Shown here: in pieces, positions 8,502 to 12,097 of the stretch | Numbering within the stretch: position 1 is the first letter of the stretch | How the letters are laid out: every line of letters begins with the position of its first letter | Origin: Periconia sp. R9002 | Lineage: Eukaryota > Ascomycota > Dothideomycetes > Pleosporales > Periconiaceae | DNA length: 12,097 nt | Reading direction: 5' to 3' | Assembly: GCA_023627715.1 (NCBI GenBank) | Contig: JAMAHW010000244.1 | Span: 1 to 12,097, forward strand | Position numbers and translations under genes: made by a program | Notes under the pieces: generated by a model | Databases searched by the model: none | Told to the model about the DNA's origin: nothing | The model's input: only the letters and a program-made list of their open reading frames with translations

Positions 8502-8565
8502 AGAGCGACAGTACCTGTACGATGTCGTGCAAGGTAAAACGGTGAAAGTGTAGTACAGGTGTTGA

Positions 8566-8589
8566 ACGAAGTTGCACGAAGTTGCACGA
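8566..8589. repeat. Short tandem repeat in the leader of the nuclease-like gene
   Basis: ACGAAGTTGC is repeated directly, followed by a partial third unit (ACGAG): a 10-bp period about 65-90 bp ahead of the ATG. It is probably replication slippage. No function is evident. Confidence 0.5.
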
Positions 8590-8763
8590 GGATTGTCGCG
8601 ATGCAACTAGAGTTCCGAAGCGAGTTAGGCGCCTTGGTTGACTCAGCGACAGCGATGCCCAATTATGTCAGCTTGCGATCCGCCGAACGCTGATGTTGCC
8701 CAGCCAAGAACTGCCCCAGTGATTTAAGATCGCCCCGTTTAGCTCCTGCATCCTTAGTGTGGG

Positions 8764-8965
8764 GTTAAATGCAGGACAAGTGTTGGTTCCCGCGTCGTGG
8801 GTCGTGTTTCTAGCAACCGGCAGGATTTGCACCCAAACTGCAATGCAGCGGTCACCGACTATAAACAACCCTCGTGCTCTCTTCATTCACGTAAGAAAAA
8901 TAGACACCCCTTCGGCAAGGTTGTGGCAGGAGCGGGTCGGCCATTTTTCTGTAGTTGGTGGCAAC
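8764..8965 (-). promoter_or_regulatory. Upstream module copy D, ahead of the nuclease-like gene
   Basis: Read on the minus strand: GTTGCCACCAACT, then GGCCGACCCG (8940-8931) with CTCCTGCCACAACCTTGCC. 127 bp later comes ACGACCCACGACGCGGGAACC (8803-8783), then CATTTAAC (8771-8764) in the TATA position. The spacing between boxes is shorter than in B and E, and the B/E-specific 15-mer and 17-mer are absent. What is shared is the two boxes and their order. The ATG lies 262 nt beyond CATTTAAC. A short upstream frame starts at ATG 8750 (minus) and closes after 27 codons. Confidence 0.5.
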
Positions 8966-8996
8966 GCATCGTACTGTCTCACATAGGCTGCGCGTC

Positions 8997-9014
8997 ATGC
9001 TGATTGGTCAGCAT
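8997..9014 (-). promoter_or_regulatory. CCAAT box inside a 7-bp inverted repeat
   Basis: ATGCTGA, spacer TTGG, TCAGCAT is a perfect inverted repeat. On the minus strand it reads ATGCTGACCAATCAGCAT, holding a canonical CCAATCA element about 30 bp upstream of module D. CCAAT elements are bound by the Hap/CBC complex in fungi. Function here is inferred. Confidence 0.35.
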
Positions 9015-9344
9015 AATGCTGTGTCCTTCGCACAATATACAACTTGCTGCTTTACAGACGATTAAGCTACTGTGCAACTAGTAATAGGGCAAAATAGCAT
9101 CAATAATTGATACCGTTTATTCGTAATCAGATGGAATAACAAAAGCCTCAAATGTCATTATTCTTGCTGGAGTGGATTGAGTAGCTACATGTTGCTCGTC
9201 CCTGCTGGCATTTAAGGCCAAGTTTCTGAGTGAGTCTTTCAATCCTCATTTCATGCCGACCACTCTACGTGTGTTGATAACCATTAGATCAATAATATGC
9301 CCTTTTGCTGATTCCTGGGCTTTTAGACATCTTTATAGCCGCAA
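9015..9344. other. Intergenic stretch, nothing recognised
   Basis: About 330 bp between module D and the small orphan gene. I see no gene, repeat or module copy. It should contain the 3' end of the minus-strand small gene. Confidence 0.4.
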
Positions 9345-9615
9345 CTAACCGTCTTTTGTAGTTTCTTTGGTACACTTCTGAGTGGAACCAAACAATTAAC
9401 AAATGAACGCAAGCTCTGACGCAGTATGCACTCACCATCTGCTTATTGGAGCGCTTATCGGACGGATCGAATAGAGCTGCGATCTTTGATATGGTATCCA
9501 AGTCCGCTGAATCGAATGGTTTCTCGGTTGCGGCAAGGAAGTCTTTAATTTCTTTCTCTGTGATTTTTCCCATTATTTTATTGAGCTCAGCATCACTAGG
9601 AGGACAGCGCGACAT
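9345..9615 (-). CDS. Small hypothetical protein (2 exons)
   Basis: Exons 9615-9436 and 9377-9345 flank a 58-nt intron with donor GTGAGT and acceptor CACTCAG. The predicted product has 70 residues, starting MSRCPPSDAELNKIMGKI and continuing as a charged, helix-prone sequence (TEKEIKDFLAATEKPFD, DLDTISKIAALFDPSDK). I recognise no domain, and there is no signal peptide or membrane segment. The consensus splice sites and protein-like composition favour a real or recently real gene. A second possible donor (GTTAGT) near the stop could give an alternative C-terminus through a 35-nt intron, which is implausibly short. It may be the 5' part of a truncated gene. Confidence 0.4.
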
Positions 9616-10026
9616 CTTGAAGCTGGCTGTGCGAAGTCAATTCTTATGGAGCGGATAGGTTAAGGCGAATAACAACGGGATGAAATGCAGGTGGTGGAAA
9701 GATGGCAACAACTGTGAACGGGCAAAGACTGAACTCGTGCGGGGGCCTCTTCACGTGAGCAGGATATCGGCAGGCAATCATCGAATCACATTACCCATAA
9801 CTGAACTTGCTCGGAATCACGTTGTATCAAGGGAGTTGATTGGGTATTTTAAAACCGCGAATATATTACGAAGAGGTCATTTGCTCCGCAGAGGTGCCAT
9901 TGCGAATATGCCTCTATAACGCGTATTATTAATGATAATTTAGTGGGAATTTAAATGTGTCTAAGTGCGGACGTACGCTTGTTTCCACATGATATTAGAC
10001 CGTTATCAAAGCAATTAAGGGCTGAA
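9616..10026. other. Intergenic region upstream of module E
   Basis: No gene supported. It contains a TCACGTGA palindrome at 9751-9758, the same 8-mer as at 4062-4069, and an AT-rich stretch at 9920-9960. The sequence just before module E is not similar to that before module B, so the B/E similarity starts sharply at TTGCCACCA. Confidence 0.4.
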
Positions 10027-10327
10027 TTGCCACCACCAGCAGGGAGGGCGGCCGACCCGTACTGGCCCTGACTTTGCGTCAATGGCAACACTTTATCGAT
10101 TTGGTGGGGAAGCGCTGAATGTTTGCGTGCAAAGAAAGCTGATGACAATACATGTGAGAGTAACACTTGTTGTTACTACAAGGTGTGGTAAGAGCGTCCG
10201 TCGGTTGTTGGTCTGGAATCGAGCCACATTAGGACTCGTTGTCCGATCCACAACGGGAGCCAAACAACGGGTTGGTTGTGGGGATCAGATTAGGCTCCCG
10301 GCTCTTCATTATATACTAGTATATAAC
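10027..10327 (+). promoter_or_regulatory. Upstream module copy E, ahead of the HET gene
   Basis: Elements in order are: TTGCCACCACCAG; GGCCGACCCG (10050-10059) with CCCTGACTTTGCG; ATCGATTTGGTG; AGGTGTGGTAAGAGC (10181-10195); GAGCCACATTAGGACTC (10221-10237); box 2 CGATCCACAACGGGAGCCAAA (from 10244); GGCTCCC (10293-10299) inverted to GGGAGCC (10255-10261); and ATATAAC (10321-10327). Element order and content match copy B throughout. ATATAAC lies 123 nt before the first ATG of the HET frame (10444). Confidence 0.6.
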
Positions 10328-10362
10328 GGATTTATCCGAGTGTGTGAGCTTGCTGCGGGGAT

Positions 10363-10416
10363 ATGGTATCTATCCAGGCAGAGATCTACGCCATACCGAT
10401 GCCTGTGTGCCTTTAG
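10363..10416 (+). other. Possible upstream open reading frame in the HET leader
   Basis: ATG at 10363, with a second in-frame ATG at 10399, ends at TAG 10414-10416. If transcription starts about 30 nt after the TATAAC at 10321-10327, this 17-codon frame would lie at the very 5' end of the mRNA and could dampen translation. The actual transcription start is unknown. Confidence 0.25.
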
Positions 10417-10566
10417 GCGTGCCCCGCCCTAAGCTTCCTTCTCATGGAGTTTGGCCGCTACTTACATTCATTTCTGTCCACATACTTCTTATTATCGCCC
10501 CTACTTGCCACGTTAGTTCATCTGCTAGAACAACACTTGGAACGCCAAAGCGTCGCTTCTATTATC

Positions 10567-11787
10567 ATGGCGGATCGACCAGATATGCAAGAGCACTTGT
10601 ACCCTGCTCGACCGCTTTCTGAAAACTCCATCCGTCTTCTCATCCTCCAGCCAGGATCATTCGATGAACCTATCCGCAGCCAGCTCAAACAAGTCTCCCT
10701 TACCGATGGGAATGCCTACGAAGCTCTCTCATATGTCTGGGGGAATCCTTGTGATACTTTGCCCATATATCTCAACGGGGTGGAGTACTGTATCACCAGG
10801 AATCTGGAATGCGCACTACGGTATTTGCGGCATAAAGATTCGCCAAGTGTTCTCTGGATCGATGCCGTCTGTATTAATCAAAAGAGCGAAGAAGAGAAAT
10901 CAGATCAAGTGTCGAAAATGGGTGAGATTTACAGCAAGGCCATGAAAGTTCATGCGTGGCTGGGAAAAGCCGGCTTCCACACCGACCTCGTCTTTACCGT
11001 ATTGCTGAAATTCAGGGATTGCAAGAAGGAAGGAAAACACCCGACTTCTTCCGACACTGCCGAACAACTATCTCTCTATCAGCAACTATTTCACGATATT
11101 TATCAGGACGAAGCTGGCAGTTTACCTGATCGGTGTGAGTGGCAAGATCAAACATTACACGAAGAATTCAACTGGCTACGACCCTTATATGAACGGTGTT
11201 ACTGGCAACGTGTCTGGATTGTTCAAGAGCTAGTCCTGGCAAAAGCGGTGATTGTCCACTGTGGCGACAAATCTATTGATTTCGACGACATATATGGGCT
11301 TAGCCCTGATTGGGGCTCATTCGAACAGGGGTTTGATATGACGGGCTATAATACAGTGAAACAGCATACGAAAGGGTGGAACACCATCAGAACCATCCAT
11401 GGGCATCGCTCAAGAAGGAAAGTAGTGGAATGGAAGATGGATGGAGAGGGTCTCTATTCGATGAACATCAAAATGTCAGAGAAGGGCGATGTTGCGGTGT
11501 TGGATGAAGTGATTAGGATATACGCCCGGCACCACGAATGCAGTTGCCTCAAAGACAAAGTCTACGGCTTCCGTGAGCTGATTTCTCGGTGGAAAGAAGA
11601 GCTTGTGGTGGATTACAAGAAGTCTGACCTCGAAGTCTTCCTGGATGTTGCGAGGCTTGGTTTATTTGACTCTAAACAGCACGGTGGATGGAGCGTAGCC
11701 TCTTGCTTATGGTCAGCAATGGGGTTGAACAGCAGGGGAAACTTTGATGACTGCATGCGGCAATATATGCCTAAGGCTGGTTTGTAG
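10567..11787 (+). CDS. HET-domain protein (heterokaryon incompatibility family)
   Basis: A 406-residue, apparently single-exon frame. Residues 21-135 carry the classic HET signature: IRLLILQPG, YEALSYVWG (51-59), LWIDAVCINQ (96-105), QVSKMGEIYSKAMKVHAWLG (114-133). RVWIVQELVLAKAVIVHCGD follows (215-234). HET domains are TIR-like and mediate programmed cell death in vegetative incompatibility, often downstream of NLRs. I chose ATG 10567 for its context (ATCATGG) and because about 20 residues before IRLL is usual. An in-frame ATG at 10444 would add 41 residues with a hydrophobic stretch, and its distance from the TATAAC matches module B, so it remains possible. The protein is shorter than many HET proteins and stops soon after LEVFLDVARLGLF; the usual C-terminal part appears missing or displaced. 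Confidence 0.88.
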   Translation: MADRPDMQEHLYPARPLSENSIRLLILQPGSFDEPIRSQLKQVSLTDGNAYEALSYVWGNPCDTLPIYLNGVEYCITRNLECALRYLRHKDSPSVLWIDAVCINQKSEEEKSDQVSKMGEIYSKAMKVHAWLGKAGFHTDLVFTVLLKFRDCKKEGKHPTSSDTAEQLSLYQQLFHDIYQDEAGSLPDRCEWQDQTLHEEFNWLRPLYERCYWQRVWIVQELVLAKAVIVHCGDKSIDFDDIYGLSPDWGSFEQGFDMTGYNTVKQHTKGWNTIRTIHGHRSRRKVVEWKMDGEGLYSMNIKMSEKGDVAVLDEVIRIYARHHECSCLKDKVYGFRELISRWKEELVVDYKKSDLEVFLDVARLGLFDSKQHGGWSVASCLWSAMGLNSRGNFDDCMRQYMPKAGL

Positions 11788-12097
11788 AACGAATGAATCC
11801 GGTTTTATTGGCCACCCTCATCTATGGAGTCTAAGACTCCAGACTCTCAACACAATGCTTATTTGTATGGATGCAGCAAAGCTTTGCTCATCTACTAACG
11901 CGATGATATCACCGTTCATAGTCACGACTGGTGAGATAACGGATGTTTCTATACACTTCTCCTCGAAGTAAAAAATGGATCGCCTTCGTTGGTTGTTAGA
12001 GAGGCGTTGAGGTTTTCTACAACAAATAGTATCTATGATGATAGTGTTGGTTGTTGCCAAGTATTACGAATGACTTCCCGCGGTGGAAGCTCTAACC
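11788..12097. other. 3' flank of the HET gene; possible frame-shifted HET tail
   Basis: Another plus frame (open 11744-11971) reads CRTNESGFIGHPHLW, faintly like the (F)xTxxGyxGxgP motif near the end of many HET proteins. An open frame also exists on the minus strand (12060-11818). Neither is convincing alone. A GTTTGT at 11780-11785 could be a donor, but no clear acceptor restores a HET-like tail. Confidence 0.25.

Noticed and set aside
8255..8662. 135-codon minus-strand open frame
   Set aside because: It overlaps the leader and first exon of the nuclease-like gene in another frame, and its composition is low-quality.
8916..10078. 1.2-kb element bounded by modules D and E in inverted orientation, like a MITE pair
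   Set aside because: The similarity is confined to the module boxes and extends away from the enclosed region towards the flanking genes, which is the wrong side for terminal repeats of an element lying between them.
1..12097. Starship giant mobile element cargo
   Set aside because: NLR-type cargo would fit, but no captain tyrosine recombinase, element end or target site is visible in this window.
1..12097. tRNA, rRNA or CRISPR features
   Set aside because: No cloverleaf-like sequence, ribosomal sequence or regularly spaced short repeats seen; the only regular repeats are the ankyrin units and a 10-bp tandem.

Overview
The window looks like nuclear DNA of a filamentous ascomycete (Pezizomycotina). 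Genes are split by introns of about 50-60 nt with GTNNGT donors. The gene content (PNP-NACHT-ankyrin NLR, HET domain, fungal IFI6/27-like protein) is typical of that group, and gene density is low, with relics and repeats. I cannot name the species. The region reads as accessory and immunity or cell-death related, not as housekeeping DNA.

Layout: (1) 69-425 and 4257-4608 form a long imperfect inverted repeat around a three-exon NLR-like gene on the minus strand (3465-375; N-terminal nucleoside-phosphorylase-like domain, NACHT ATPase, short and very regular ankyrin array). The inner edge of the right arm carries what looks like a decayed ankyrin tail. (2) 5040-5655 (+) is a two-exon IFI6/IFI27-like membrane protein. 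It converges on a minus-strand fragment resembling part of a cytochrome P450. (3) About 5.85-7.2 kb is mostly empty, with one weak candidate small gene. (4) 8501-7226 (-) is a two-exon protein with a PD-(D/E)XK-nuclease-like core (DUF7924-type by recollection) and a strong C-terminal nuclear localisation signal. (5) 9615-9345 (-) is a short two-exon orphan. (6) 10567-11787 (+) is a HET-domain protein, apparently short at its C-terminus.

The most striking observation is a composite upstream module that recurs across the window and points at unrelated genes on both strands. It has a box around GGCCGACCCG with a CTGACCTTGCG-like tail, then 130-200 bp later a box CCCAC..CGGGARCCAAA, then usually a TATAAC element. 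Four copies (B 4559-4920, C 6606-6830, D 8965-8764, E 10027-10327) lie ahead of the IFI6/27-like gene, the weak small gene, the nuclease-like gene and the HET gene. A fifth (A, 119-69) points off the left edge. In the two most similar copies the TATAAC lies 126 and 123 nt ahead of the first ATG of the main reading frame. My reading is a shared promoter linking HET, IFI6/27-like and nuclease-like genes beside an NLR: a possible co-regulated fungal immune or cell-death cassette. The alternative is that the modules are remnants of one dispersed repeat family that happen to lie upstream of genes. Both are testable.
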